DNA of 64,000 bases from an uncultured Collinsella sp. (lineage in GTDB: Bacteria; Actinomycetota; Coriobacteriia; Coriobacteriales; Coriobacteriaceae), in assembly GCA_900542155.1 (NCBI GenBank), contig UQMD01000004.1, positions 1 to 64,000 of the forward strand. Direction: 5' to 3'. Below the pieces are notes generated by a model. The model searched no databases. It was not told where the DNA came from and saw nothing but the letters and a program-made list of their open reading frames with translations. A program made the position numbers and the translations under genes. Each line of letters begins with the position of its first letter. Position 1 is the stretch's first letter. Positions 17,560 through 25,962 of the stretch are shown here, piece after piece.

Positions 17560-18162
17560 ATGGCCGAGATGTCCGAGCCGACGATTCGCCTGGCGACGCC
17601 CGATGATGCGCCGGCGTTGCTTGCCATCTATGAGCCGTATGTGCGCCAGACGGCGATTACCTGCGAATACGAGGTGCCGAGCGTTGAGGAGTTCGCCGGG
17701 CGCATCGAGCACACGCTCAAGCGCTATCCGTATCTGGTGATGGAGCTGGACGGGCGTCCGGTGGGTTATGCCTATGTGAGTCCGCTCAACAGCCGCGAGG
17801 CATACGACTGGTCGGTCGAGACGTCGATCTACCTGGCGCGCGACGTGCGCCACGGCGGGCTGGGCCGCAAGCTGCACGATGCGCTCAAGCAGTGCCTGAT
17901 CGCGATGGGCATCACCAACATGTGCGCGCTCATTGCCGTGCCGCACGATAAGGACGACGAGTATCTGACGCACAACAGCCAGGATTTCCATGCCCACATG
18001 GGATACCGCCTGGTGGGCGCCTTCGACCGCTGCGCGCAAAAGTTTGGCCGCTGGTACGACATGTGTTGGATGGAGCTGGCCCTAGCCGAGCGCGTTCCCA
18101 ACCAACCCAAACCAACCTGGTTCCCCGCACTTGTTGCCCAAGGTTTCAAACCTACCATTTAG
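17560..18162 (+). CDS. GNAT N-acetyltransferase, phosphinothricin-acetyltransferase-like
   Basis: 200 aa. The opening IRLATPDDAPALLAIYEPYV and the acetyl-CoA-binding turn VRHGGLGRKLHDAL (about residues 101-115) place it with the Pat/Bar-type acetyltransferases, which acetylate small amines such as phosphinothricin or methionine sulfoximine. The true substrate is unknown. Start ATG 17560 is chosen because GAGGGGGAGGGG precedes it. A small hairpin (cttgcgg/ccgcaag, 18181-18204) follows the stop codon. Confidence 0.85.
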   Translation: MAEMSEPTIRLATPDDAPALLAIYEPYVRQTAITCEYEVPSVEEFAGRIEHTLKRYPYLVMELDGRPVGYAYVSPLNSREAYDWSVETSIYLARDVRHGGLGRKLHDALKQCLIAMGITNMCALIAVPHDKDDEYLTHNSQDFHAHMGYRLVGAFDRCAQKFGRWYDMCWMELALAERVPNQPKPTWFPALVAQGFKPTI

Positions 18163-18262
18163 GGACAGGTTTTTGGCTGTCTTGCGGTATCAAATTGCCG
18201 CAAGAAGCGCCGCGTTCGTACGCTTTTTTGACTCGAATCGTCCCGTCGAGACACCTTGCGAG

Positions 18263-18385
18263 CTAAGTGAGTAGACTTTTTGGCGCAAGGCGAGCACAAA
18301 GCGTATCTGCTTTAGTAAAACCGCAGGTCACGGAGGTGGCTGTTTTGGGTGTGCTTGGCAGGTCGCGAAAAGTCTACTCACTTAG
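18263..18385. repeat. 123-bp terminal-inverted-repeat element, copy 1
   Basis: Ends ctaagtgagtagactttt and its exact reverse complement. A second copy of the same 123-bp length lies at 26688-26810 and matches through nearly the whole interior, including the segment gcgtatctgctttagtaaaa. It is non-coding. A second inner stem (gcgagcac / gtgcttggc) is better paired in copy 2. No target-site duplication is evident. Confidence 0.92.
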
Positions 18386-18536
18386 GTTTACGGTGCTGGA
18401 TATTCTGGGCAGGAACAGTTGAGCTTGGGCGGCGCGTATTGCCAGGCGATGTTGGCATTTGCGCCATGCCGGCTTGAGATTTAATAAAAACCGCAGGTAA
18501 AACGTTTATTAGGTACATTTTGCCTCGTTTGGTGCG

Positions 18537-19259
18537 CTAGCCGATGGGCTCGGTGTATTTGGCGCGGTCGGTGCGCTGGATACGCTTGGAGATGTGCAGC
18601 GGGCGGCCGTCGGTGTCGTAGACGTAGTCGGTGATCAGAATCAGCGCCTGCCCGCGCTCCACATTGAGCAAAAACGCCTCGTTTTGCGAGGCGTAACACA
18701 CCTCAAAGGTCTTGTGCCCCTGCGCCGGCGCGCGATGGAACTCCTGGCGCAGCGCGGTGTAGAGCGATCCGTTGATATCGCGATCGATGAGCGCCTCAAA
18801 ACTTGGCGGCAGATAGGTGGTCTCCAAGCACAGCGGCGCATCGTCTAGATAGCGCAGACGGACGAGCTTGACGAGCTTGCTGCCCACGGCGGCATCGAAA
18901 AACTTGGCCACGTCGCCGGCAGCCTTGGCAAAGCCCGAGTCCACCGTGCGCGTGGTGGGCTTCATGCCCTGGCCCTGGATCTGCGCCGTGTAGCTCGAAA
19001 ACACCAGGTTGTTCTCGTGGAGCGCCGGCGTGTCAGCCACAAAGGCGCCGCGCCCGCGCTCGGTGCGAACCAGGCCCTCGTCGACGAGCACCTTAAGGGC
19101 ATGGCGCACGGTGCTGCGCGACAGCCCCGATTCGTCCATGAGCTCCATCTCGGACGGCAGCTTGTCTCCGCAGGCGTAGATGCCGGCGGCGATGCGGTCG
19201 CGCAGCATGCCCGCCAAGCGCTCGTATTGGGCCAGTTTCTTTTTAGATGAAGCGCTCAT
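18537..19259 (-). CDS. GntR/UTRA transcriptional regulator 1
   Basis: A HutC-subfamily GntR repressor (240 aa). The N-terminal winged helix (residues about 10-75) has DKLPSEMELMDESGLSRSTVRHALKVLVDEGLV, and the C-terminal UTRA domain (about 90-235) should bind a sugar phosphate or amino-sugar phosphate. It is divergent from the SIS-1 gene with 205 bases between them, where two matching direct-repeat sites occur, so SIS-1 is its probable target and it probably regulates itself. Confidence 0.92.
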   Translation of the reverse strand: MSASSKKKLAQYERLAGMLRDRIAAGIYACGDKLPSEMELMDESGLSRSTVRHALKVLVDEGLVRTERGRGAFVADTPALHENNLVFSSYTAQIQGQGMKPTTRTVDSGFAKAAGDVAKFFDAAVGSKLVKLVRLRYLDDAPLCLETTYLPPSFEALIDRDINGSLYTALRQEFHRAPAQGHKTFEVCYASQNEAFLLNVERGQALILITDYVYDTDGRPLHISKRIQRTDRAKYTEPIG

Positions 19260-19265
19260 GTGATT

Positions 19266-19287
19266 AACCTGTATCTAACCTGTATGC
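19266..19287 (+). promoter_or_regulatory. Putative GntR-1 operator, distal copy
   Basis: Two direct repeats acctgtat eleven bases apart (…acctgtatcta|acctgtatgc). It is located seven bases upstream of the gntR-1 start codon, where it could block the regulator's own expression. Confidence 0.5.
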
Positions 19288-19404
19288 TTGCCTAATCAAG
19301 CATGTATCCAATTCAACAACAAAACCGCTGGTAACGAGTATTTATATACCGTATCAGCAAAATATCTAAGACAAATATAGCATACAACTAGTCGACATCG
19401 CTAA

Positions 19405-19426
19405 AACATGTATGTAACTTGTATGC
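19405..19426 (+). promoter_or_regulatory. Putative GntR-1 operator, proximal copy
   Basis: Matches the 19266-19287 site at 19 of 22 positions with the same internal direct repeat (acatgtatgta|acttgtatgc). It lies 38 bases upstream of the SIS-1 start codon. Both sites point the same way. Confidence 0.5.
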
Positions 19427-19464
19427 CATCAAGAGCATCAAATGAGAAGAAAGGCTGATGCACG

Positions 19465-20457
19465 ATGACTACTCAGGAACAGGTTAAGGATGTCGTCTCC
19501 CAGGTTTTGGCTGACAAGGCAGACAAGGGCGGCATCAAGCGCGTTGTGTGGATTGGCGCCGGCGGATCCAACGGCGGCAACTATCCTGCCCAGTACTTTA
19601 TGGAGCACGAGGCTACGCAGGTCGTGAGCTCCAGCTACACCAGCAACGAGTTCGTGCACGCCACCCCGGCCTACGTCAACGAGAACACCCTGGCCGTCGT
19701 CGTTTCCATGCGCGGCACCAAGGAGACCATTGTCGCCGCTCAGGTCGCTAAGGACCACGGCGCCAGCACCATCGCCATCTATGTTGACGAGTCCGCCCTC
19801 ACCGAGGTCTGTGACTACAAGATCCAGTACGACAGCCTGGCCGTCGACGAGTCCTGCATGGGCCGCACCAACTCCGCCGTTGTGACCATGATCGCTATGG
19901 AGCTTACGCAGCAGACCGAGGGCTATGCCGAGTACGAGACCGCTATGGCAGCCTTCGACCTGGTCGATCCTATCTATCGCAAGGCCGTTGAGTACACCCG
20001 TCCGCTCGCTGCCAAGTGGGCCGAGCAGAACGCTGACAAGCCCTGCATCAACGTCATGGCTCAGGGTCCGCTCTTTGGTGCCGCCTATGTCTTTAGCATC
20101 TGCAACGTGCAGGAGATGCTGCAGATCGACTCCTGCACCATCAACACCTGCGACTTCTTCCACGGCCCCTTCGAGATCCTGGACAAGCGCACCTCGCTGT
20201 TCCAGCTCATCAGCGTCGGCCGCAGCCGCTGCAACGACGAGCGCGGCATCCGCTTTGTCAACCAGTACGGTGGCGAGCGCGTCTATCAGCTCGATGCCAA
20301 GGAGCTCGGCCTCAACGACATCAAAGACAGCGTGAGCGAGTACTTCAACCACCTGATCTTTGCGCCGATCCTCAACAACGTGTACATGCGTGCACTCTCT
20401 GCCGTTACCCACAAGGACTACATGACGCGCCGCTACATGTGGAAGCTTGAGTATTAG
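19465..20457 (+). CDS. SIS-domain protein 1, FrlB-like fructosamine-6-phosphate deglycase/isomerase
   Basis: 330 aa with two sugar-isomerase (SIS) domains. The first phosphosugar-binding loop is GAGGSNGG (31-38) and the second half has the FrlB/GlmS hallmark CDFFHGPFE. FrlB splits fructosamine 6-phosphates (Amadori products) into glucose 6-phosphate and an amine; GlmS-type relatives isomerise amino-sugar phosphates. Position 2 of the hallmark is Asp (CDFFHG) where the two paralogues in this window have Glu (GEYFHG). Start ATG follows GAAAGG. A structured repeat begins at the last base of its stop codon. Confidence 0.85.
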   Translation: MTTQEQVKDVVSQVLADKADKGGIKRVVWIGAGGSNGGNYPAQYFMEHEATQVVSSSYTSNEFVHATPAYVNENTLAVVVSMRGTKETIVAAQVAKDHGASTIAIYVDESALTEVCDYKIQYDSLAVDESCMGRTNSAVVTMIAMELTQQTEGYAEYETAMAAFDLVDPIYRKAVEYTRPLAAKWAEQNADKPCINVMAQGPLFGAAYVFSICNVQEMLQIDSCTINTCDFFHGPFEILDKRTSLFQLISVGRSRCNDERGIRFVNQYGGERVYQLDAKELGLNDIKDSVSEYFNHLIFAPILNNVYMRALSAVTHKDYMTRRYMWKLEY

Positions 20458-20623
20458 TTACGGCGTTTTACCAAACGCCGTAACCGCTCGACGCTGCAAA
20501 CCCGCCAGAGCGGCAATCTGCCTTTCAGCTTCGGCGGCATGACCAGAAGGTCAATGCCGCCTCGTTTCAAGGCACCTTGCTCGCTCTGGCGGGTTTTCGC
20601 TGACATTGCCAAAACATCGACGA
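20457..20623 (+). ncRNA. Structured intergenic element, copy A
   Basis: Begins with hairpin gttacggcg/cgccgtaac (20457-20484), then CGCTCGACGCTGCAA. A nested structure follows: P1 20500-20512 with 20582-20594 (13 bp), P2 tgcctt 20519-20524 with aaggca 20569-20574, P3 ggcggcat-gacc 20533-20544 with ggtc-atgccgcc 20549-20561 around an AGAA loop. Two other copies (28783-29046, 61616-61781) keep these helices with compensatory changes. Function unknown; it could be a 3' UTR element, a small RNA or a palindromic repeat. Confidence 0.8.
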
Positions 20624-20694
20624 TACCGTGGCTGGCGGGACACTCCCTTTGTCTAGAGATTTCCCGTTTGCCGATTTGTGTCTTGATAAATGTA

Positions 20695-20710
20695 TATAAC
20701 GACTATAACG
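20695..20710 (+). promoter_or_regulatory. Putative operator, tandem tataacg words
   Basis: tataacg occurs twice, nine bases apart, 40 bases before the transporter start. Related words occur before the PTS (21981-22001) and before gntR-2 (28006-28017), so they may share a regulator. Confidence 0.35.
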
Positions 20711-20750
20711 TAGCATGAAACATACTGGAAACAAAGCCAAGGAGGCTACG

Positions 20751-21833
20751 TTGAAGAGAAGCAATCTGGGCTATGTGCTGGTGCTGATCGCCGCGCTTAT
20801 GTGGGGCAGCATCGGAATCTTTGTAAACGGCATCTCGGCCATGGGCGTTTCGTCCCAGAGCATGGCTGCCTTCCGCTTGTTGGTCGGAGCGCTTATCTTG
20901 GCGCCGGTCCTGATGTTTATGGGCTGCCGTCCGGGCGAGGGGTCTACCGTGGCTCAGGGTCCGCTGGCCCTGTTCAAGGCAAGCCCTAAAGAGCTTGTTC
21001 CCTGCGCGCTTGTCGGTATCGTCGGTTTGGCCGCCGCCAACACCTGCTATTACGAGTGCATGGGCGAGGTGGGCATGTCCACGGCCTCGGTGCTGCTCTA
21101 CACCTCGCCGGTGTTTGGCGTCGTGCTCGGCCGCGTGCTTTATCGTGAGGACGTGACCCCTAACAAGCTTGTTGCCATCGCTTTTAACATAGGTGGCTGT
21201 GTACTTGCAGTGACCAATGGCGACCTTTCCGGTTTCCATTTTTCGGTTTGGGGCGTCACGTCGGGCGTGATTGCGGGCCTTTGTGGTGCGTCGCTCGCGG
21301 TGTTTAGCCGAATAGCAACCAAAACGGTCCACCCGCTGGCCGTCACGTTTTGGGGCTTTGTTTTTGGCGGTGCGGTTATGGCAGCTATCGCGGCTCCGTG
21401 GCCGGATGTCGCCGTGGCAATGTCGCCACAGCTGCTGCTGCTGTTCCTTGGCTTTGGACTCATCCCCACAGCCGTGGCTTACATCTTATATATGCAGGGT
21501 CTATCCATGGGGCTCGAGACGTCGAAAGTTCCCGTCGTAATGTCATTCGAGACAGTCGTCACCGTACTGCTGGGCATTGGTATCTACGCGGAGCCCGCCG
21601 GCGCGATCAAAGTATTGGGCATTGTCTTGGTGCTCGTGTCCATCGTGATCATGAATACGGATTTTACCATGCTGCGCAACAGTACCTTTGTCGGCCATGT
21701 TATTGAGAGCATGACCTTTAAGCCCAACGCGTGGTGGACGGAGAAATCGCAGGACATGGATCTCTTCAAGGAGCGCACGGGCATCGCGCTGGAACCCACC
21801 GTGCAGGAAAGCCCCTGGTATTTCGTGCGATAG
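20751..21833 (+). CDS. DMT-superfamily (EamA) transporter 1
   Basis: An inner-membrane carrier with ten predicted helices in two EamA repeats (360 aa); first helix GYVLVLIAALMWGSIGIFVNG. Substrates in the family include amino acids, nucleosides and sugar derivatives. I chose TTG 20751 because AAGGAGG precedes it by five bases; ATG 20715 upstream has no ribosome site. A hydrophilic tail of about 45 residues (from MTFKPNAWW) follows the last helix and is unusual for the family. Its position between SIS-1 and the PTS suggests a role with the same class of sugar or amine substrate. Confidence 0.85.
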   Translation: MKRSNLGYVLVLIAALMWGSIGIFVNGISAMGVSSQSMAAFRLLVGALILAPVLMFMGCRPGEGSTVAQGPLALFKASPKELVPCALVGIVGLAAANTCYYECMGEVGMSTASVLLYTSPVFGVVLGRVLYREDVTPNKLVAIAFNIGGCVLAVTNGDLSGFHFSVWGVTSGVIAGLCGASLAVFSRIATKTVHPLAVTFWGFVFGGAVMAAIAAPWPDVAVAMSPQLLLLFLGFGLIPTAVAYILYMQGLSMGLETSKVPVVMSFETVVTVLLGIGIYAEPAGAIKVLGIVLVLVSIVIMNTDFTMLRNSTFVGHVIESMTFKPNAWWTEKSQDMDLFKERTGIALEPTVQESPWYFVR

Positions 21834-21980
21834 AGGCAGTGTAAGCCCTTGGGGAACGTAACTGAGCGGGACTGTCCAACGAGCCACGGCGCTTTCGTTT
21901 CCAGTCAGTTAAACCCGCGAACGGTCGATATTTGGCCGTGAGTGGTTCTTATAATAATTATCAATATTCGCAACGTATAA

Positions 21981-22001
21981 GACGTTATAATGACCATAAC
22001 G
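21981..22001 (+). promoter_or_regulatory. Putative operator/promoter region of the PTS operon
   Basis: gacgttataa followed three bases on by ccataacg, an imperfect inverted pair of the word cgttat. It overlaps a TATAAT sequence (21986-21991) and ends 16 bases before the IIAB start. The rest of the 21834-22017 gap has no gene. Confidence 0.4.
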
Positions 22002-22017
22002 AAAAGGAGGAGGCAAG

Positions 22018-22941
22018 ATGAATCAGATCATTCTCGCATCTCATGGCGGCCTGGCCGCAGGCGCCAAAGACACGCTCGAGATGGTTCTCGGCGACGTGTC
22101 GAACGTCCACGTCGTGTCGCTTGCTCGTGACGACAAGGAGCCCATCACCAATAAGGTGGACGCTCTGATCGCCACGTTCAACGCGGACGACACCGTCTAT
22201 GTGCTGACCGATATGCTCGGCAGCTCGGTCAACAACAGCATGGTCGAGCTTTCCCGCAACGGTGCAGCATTCACGGTGATCAGCGGTTTCAACATTCCGC
22301 TGGCACTGACGCTTGCTATGAGCCCCGTCCCCGTCACGGGCGCCGAGCTCGCGGCCCTCATCAACGAGGCCCGCACCGGTCTGACCAACCCCAACGCGCC
22401 GATCGAGGCTGCCGTGGCCCCCACTAAGAAGGCCAAGGCGCCCCGTCACAGCTCCGGTCCCGCCAAGATCGTCCTCGCACGTCTTGACTACCGTCTGCTG
22501 CACGGCCAGGTCGTCTTTACCTGGACCACCAAGGTTCAGGCCGAGCGCATCATCGTCGTCGACAACGCTGCCGCCAACGATGACATCAAGAAGGGTGCTC
22601 TTAAGCTGGCCAAGCCCCAGGGCGTGCGCCTGAACGTCTTCACCGTCGAGCGTGCCCTCGCCAAGATGGACAAGCTCAACACCCTCGGCGAGCGCGTCAT
22701 GTTCGTCTTTGGCAACACGGCCGAGATGCTGCAGTTCTGCCAGGGTTACAAGCTCGACGCCATCAACCTGGGCGCCACCGCCAACCACGACGGTGCCGAT
22801 CAGGTCGGCGGCAAGGACAGCTCCGTCTTCTTCGACGCCACCCAGAAGGCCGACGTCAACCAGCTGCTCGACATGGGCATCAAGCTCTACGTTCAGCAGA
22901 CCCCCACGTATCAGAGCGTCGACATCGACGCCAAGCTGTAA
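22018..22941 (+). CDS. PTS mannose/fructose/sorbose family, fused IIA-IIB
   Basis: Cytosolic phosphotransfer protein of 307 aa. The EIIA-Man domain carries phosphorylated His9 (ASHGGLA), a Lys/Ala/Pro hinge lies around 125-147, and the IIB domain has His162 in RLDYRLLHGQV. It passes phosphate from HPr to the incoming sugar at IIC/IID. First gene of a three-gene operon; AAAAGGAGGAGG is a strong ribosome site. Substrate is likely a hexose, amino sugar or glycated amine given the neighbouring FrlB-like genes. Confidence 0.95.
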   Translation: MNQIILASHGGLAAGAKDTLEMVLGDVSNVHVVSLARDDKEPITNKVDALIATFNADDTVYVLTDMLGSSVNNSMVELSRNGAAFTVISGFNIPLALTLAMSPVPVTGAELAALINEARTGLTNPNAPIEAAVAPTKKAKAPRHSSGPAKIVLARLDYRLLHGQVVFTWTTKVQAERIIVVDNAAANDDIKKGALKLAKPQGVRLNVFTVERALAKMDKLNTLGERVMFVFGNTAEMLQFCQGYKLDAINLGATANHDGADQVGGKDSSVFFDATQKADVNQLLDMGIKLYVQQTPTYQSVDIDAKL

Positions 22942-22977
22942 TCAACCAGGCTTTTGCCTGACTGAAAGGAGAAGGGT

Positions 22978-23772
22978 ATGAATACGTTCATCAGTGCGGT
23001 GCTCGTCGGCCTCGTCGGCGTGTTCTGCATGTGGGACTCCCGCCTGCTCGGTCGTCTTAACTTCGAGCAGCCCCTCGTTGGCGCCACGCTCGTCGGTCTG
23101 CTGCTGGGCGATGTGCCCACCGGCCTTGCCGTCGGTGCCGCCGTCGAGCTCGTGTCCATGGGCCTGGTGCAGGTCGGCGCCGCCGTTCCGCCCGATATGG
23201 TCCTGGGCGGCATCGTGGCAGCTGCCTTCGCGTGCCTGACCGATGCTTCCGCCGAGACCGCCATGACGATCGCCATCCCGGTCGCCGTCCTAGGTCAGCT
23301 CCTCGGCATCGTGTTCCGTTCCATCATCGCCGCCCTCACCCATGTGGCCGATAGCGCGATCGATAACGGCAAGTTCAAGACCGCCTACCGCATGCACATC
23401 TGCGCCGGCTCCGGTCTGTACGCCATCATGTACTTCCTGCCGATCTTCCTGGCCGTCTTTGTCGGTACCGACCTGGTCCAGGCCATCGTCAACATGGTTC
23501 CCGAGTGGCTGTCCACTGGTCTGAACGTCTCGACCAAGATCATGACCGCCTACGGTCTGGCCCTGCTGCTCACCATGATGATCAAGAAGGGTATGACCCC
23601 GTTCCTGTTCATCGGCTTCCTGCTCGCCGCCTACCTCAACCTGTCCGTCATCGCGGTCGCTCTGATCGGTGTGTGCCTGGCTATCGTCTTCATGGGCTTC
23701 AAGTTCAATGGCTCCCATGCAGCCGCCGGTGTCGATTCCGACTACGATCCGCTCGAAGACGACGAAGACTAA
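22978..23772 (+). CDS. PTS mannose-family IIC component
   Basis: Membrane permease subunit (264 aa), multiple helices beginning FISAVLVGLVGVFCMW; contains LVGATLVGLLLGDVPTGL and GAAVELVSMGL typical of EIIC-sor. Forms the transport channel with IID. Start ATG follows GAAAGGAGAAGGG, 36 bases after IIAB. The acidic C-terminus (DYDPLEDDED) faces the cytosol. Confidence 0.95.
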   Translation: MNTFISAVLVGLVGVFCMWDSRLLGRLNFEQPLVGATLVGLLLGDVPTGLAVGAAVELVSMGLVQVGAAVPPDMVLGGIVAAAFACLTDASAETAMTIAIPVAVLGQLLGIVFRSIIAALTHVADSAIDNGKFKTAYRMHICAGSGLYAIMYFLPIFLAVFVGTDLVQAIVNMVPEWLSTGLNVSTKIMTAYGLALLLTMMIKKGMTPFLFIGFLLAAYLNLSVIAVALIGVCLAIVFMGFKFNGSHAAAGVDSDYDPLEDDED

Positions 23773-23785
23773 GGAGGAACACACT

Positions 23786-24619
23786 ATGGCAACCGCAACC
23801 AAGGACGTGTCCCTGAACAAGAAGGTCAGCCAGTTCTTCTGGCGCTCCTGGGCCATCCAGGCCTCTTGGAACTACGAGCGTCAGATGAACATGGGCTTCC
23901 TCTACGGCATGGTCCCCACGCTCGATCGCCTCTATCCGGACGAGTCCGACCCCAAGCAGCTCGCTGCTAAGAAAGAGGCTTACCACCGTCACATGGCGTT
24001 CTACAACTGCACCCCGCAGACGAGCGCTTTTGTCCTAGGCCTCGCCGCCTCCATGGAGGAGGAGTACGCCAAGGATCCCGAGAACTTCGATCCCGATTCG
24101 ATTAACGCGGTCAAGACCTCCCTCATGGGCCCGCTTTCCGGCATCGGTGACTCCTTCTTCCAGGGCACCATCCGCGTTATCGCCTTTGGCCTGGGCGTTC
24201 AGCTGGCTCAGCAGGGCTCCATCATGGGCCCGATCCTGGCCATGCTCATCTCCATCGTGCCCTCCGTGCTGATCACGTGGTTCGCTGCCAAGATCGGCTA
24301 CCAGGGCGGCCATGAGTACCTGAGCAAGCTCCAGGGCGGCGACCTCATGGAGAAGCTCATGTATGTCTGCGGCATCGTGGGTCTTATGTCCGTGGGCGGC
24401 ATGATCGCTACGCTGATCGGCGCCACCACCCCGCTGCAGTTTGCTGAGGGTACCGTCGTTATCCAGGACATCCTGGACGGCATGATGCCCCAGATGATCT
24501 CCCTTGGCCTCACCGGCCTTATGTACTGGCTCATCAAGAAGAACGTCAACACCGGTTGGCTTCTCGTGATCGCCATCGTGGGCGGCATCGCCCTCTCCGC
24601 GGCCGGCATCCTGGCCTAG
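23786..24619 (+). CDS. PTS mannose-family IID component
   Basis: Second membrane subunit of the same PTS (277 aa). SQFFWRSWAIQASWNYERQMNMGF near the start and SLMGPLSGIGDSFFQGT near residue 115 are the EIID signature. Start ATG 23786 has AAGGAGGAAC upstream, 13 bases after the IIC stop. No separate IIA or IIB gene is needed because they are fused in the first gene. Confidence 0.96.
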   Translation: MATATKDVSLNKKVSQFFWRSWAIQASWNYERQMNMGFLYGMVPTLDRLYPDESDPKQLAAKKEAYHRHMAFYNCTPQTSAFVLGLAASMEEEYAKDPENFDPDSINAVKTSLMGPLSGIGDSFFQGTIRVIAFGLGVQLAQQGSIMGPILAMLISIVPSVLITWFAAKIGYQGGHEYLSKLQGGDLMEKLMYVCGIVGLMSVGGMIATLIGATTPLQFAEGTVVIQDILDGMMPQMISLGLTGLMYWLIKKNVNTGWLLVIAIVGGIALSAAGILA

Positions 24620-24653
24620 TCGCGACCCAGCGTCTAACCGCTTTCCCCCGGGG

Positions 24654-24684
24654 GCCTGCCTGGCATCCCATACCCCAGGCAGGC
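24654..24684 (+). terminator. Hairpin after the PTS operon
   Basis: GCCTGCCTGG / CCAGGCAGGC with an 11-base loop, followed by TTCC. A second small palindrome (caaaggga/gtccctttg, 24703-24722) sits further on; the words around it resemble other ggga-ca-gtccc spots in the window. Confidence 0.6.
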
Positions 24685-24818
24685 TTCCATCCCTAAATGT
24701 GTCAAAGGGACAGTCCCTTTGTCGCATCCTCAACGGGCCGGCGACTCGGTCCTAGCCACGGTAACCCTGCGAGCGTCCGGCAATGTGACGCCGCAAAAAT
24801 TCGAAAGGAATGTGTCAG

Positions 24819-25802
24819 ATGTACGAGATCGACCTTAACCTCCCTAAGCAGATCGTCGCTGACGTCCTGTCCAACCACGAGATCCACAGCGTCGCCTTCG
24901 TCGGCTGCGGTGCTTCTATGTCCGATCTTTACCCCGCCAAGTACTTCCTGGCCAACAACACGGACAAGCTGAACGTTCAGATCTTCACCGCTAACGAGTT
25001 CAACTACGACACGCCTTCCTGGGTCAACGAGCACACCTTCGTGATCACCTGCTCCCTCGGTGGCTCCACGCCCGAGACCGTCGAGGCCAACAAGACCGCT
25101 AAGAAGCACAACTGCCCGGTCGTCTCCCTCACCAACAAGGCTGGCTCCGCTCTGACCGTCGACGCCGACCACGTCATCGTTCACGGCTTCCACGCCAACT
25201 ATGCTGCCAAGTGCGAGAAGCCCGGCTATGCCATCGCCCTTGCTCTCGAGATCCTTCAGCAGACCGAGGGCTATGACCACTACGAGGACATGATCACCGG
25301 CCTCACCAACGTCTTTGAGCTCTGCGAGAACGCCGCTCAGTCCGCCAAGGGCCTCGCCAAGCAGTTCGCCCAGGACTTCAAGGACGACGAGATGATCTAC
25401 TTCATGGCCTCCGGTGCCTCCGAGAAGATGGCTTATTCTCACGCCGCCTTCCTGTTCACCGAGATGCAGTGGATTGACGCCGCCGCCTACAACACCGGCG
25501 AGTACTTCCACGGCCCGTTCGAGGTTTCCACCGAGGGTAAGCCCTACGTCTTCTTCATGTCCGACGGTGCCACCCGTCCGATGGACGCTCGCGCCCTCAC
25601 CTTCCTGCAGCGCATGGGCGCCAAGGTCGCTCTGATCGACTCCAAGGACTACGGCCTGGCCGACGCCGTGCCGGCAAGCGTCGTCACCTACTTCAACCCG
25701 CTGCTGCACCTCGCCGTTATGCGCGAGTACGGCAACCAGATCGCCGAGGCCCGTCAGCACCCGCTGACCATGCGTCGCTACATGTGGAAGCTTTCCTACT
25801 AA
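24819..25802 (+). CDS. SIS-domain protein 2, FrlB-like
   Basis: 327 aa with the same two-SIS-domain layout as SIS-1 and SIS-3: phosphosugar loop FVGCGASMSD (about 26-35), serine-rich CSLGGSTPET, and hallmark GEYFHGPFE. Probably a deglycase or isomerase for a phosphorylated sugar-amine taken up by the PTS just upstream. I chose ATG 24819 over ATG 24810 because GAAAGGA would touch the earlier one. It is 200 bases from the IID stop, beyond a hairpin, so it may have its own promoter. Confidence 0.85.
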   Translation: MYEIDLNLPKQIVADVLSNHEIHSVAFVGCGASMSDLYPAKYFLANNTDKLNVQIFTANEFNYDTPSWVNEHTFVITCSLGGSTPETVEANKTAKKHNCPVVSLTNKAGSALTVDADHVIVHGFHANYAAKCEKPGYAIALALEILQQTEGYDHYEDMITGLTNVFELCENAAQSAKGLAKQFAQDFKDDEMIYFMASGASEKMAYSHAAFLFTEMQWIDAAAYNTGEYFHGPFEVSTEGKPYVFFMSDGATRPMDARALTFLQRMGAKVALIDSKDYGLADAVPASVVTYFNPLLHLAVMREYGNQIAEARQHPLTMRRYMWKLSY

Positions 25803-25836
25803 TCACAAGTAAGTAGACCTTACGGGTTGATTGAGA

Positions 25837-25867
25837 GGGGATGGGGTTTTGCCCCGTCCCCTTTTTT
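25837..25867 (+). terminator. Terminator of SIS-2
   Basis: GGGGATGGGG / CCCCGTCCCC stem with a TTTTG loop followed by TTTTTT. Confidence 0.92.
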
Positions 25868-25903
25868 GCTCTGGGGAGGGCGTGTGCGCACGCGCCGCAA
25901 AAC

Positions 25904-25943
25904 CCCAGATAAAACCTACCAAAATAAACCTGTCCCTTTTTGG
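25904..25943 (+). repeat. 40-bp dispersed repeat, copy 1
   Basis: The segment from cccagataaaacctacc to cctgtccctttttgg recurs on the opposite strand at 36199-36238 with one mismatch. Shorter fragments (gggacaggttt) occur near 18162. In both copies it abuts a gene's ribosome-binding region. Confidence 0.8.
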
Positions 25944-25962
25944 CAAGTGGGAGGAGATGCGT

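Noticed and set aside
20457..20623. Simple Rho-independent terminator
   Set aside because: No T-run follows the leading hairpin, and the conserved helices extend for 165 bases with covariation.
24703..24722. Specific operator at the ggga-ca-gtccc palindrome
   Set aside because: Similar short words occur in several intergenic gaps without common gene context, so no function can be assigned.
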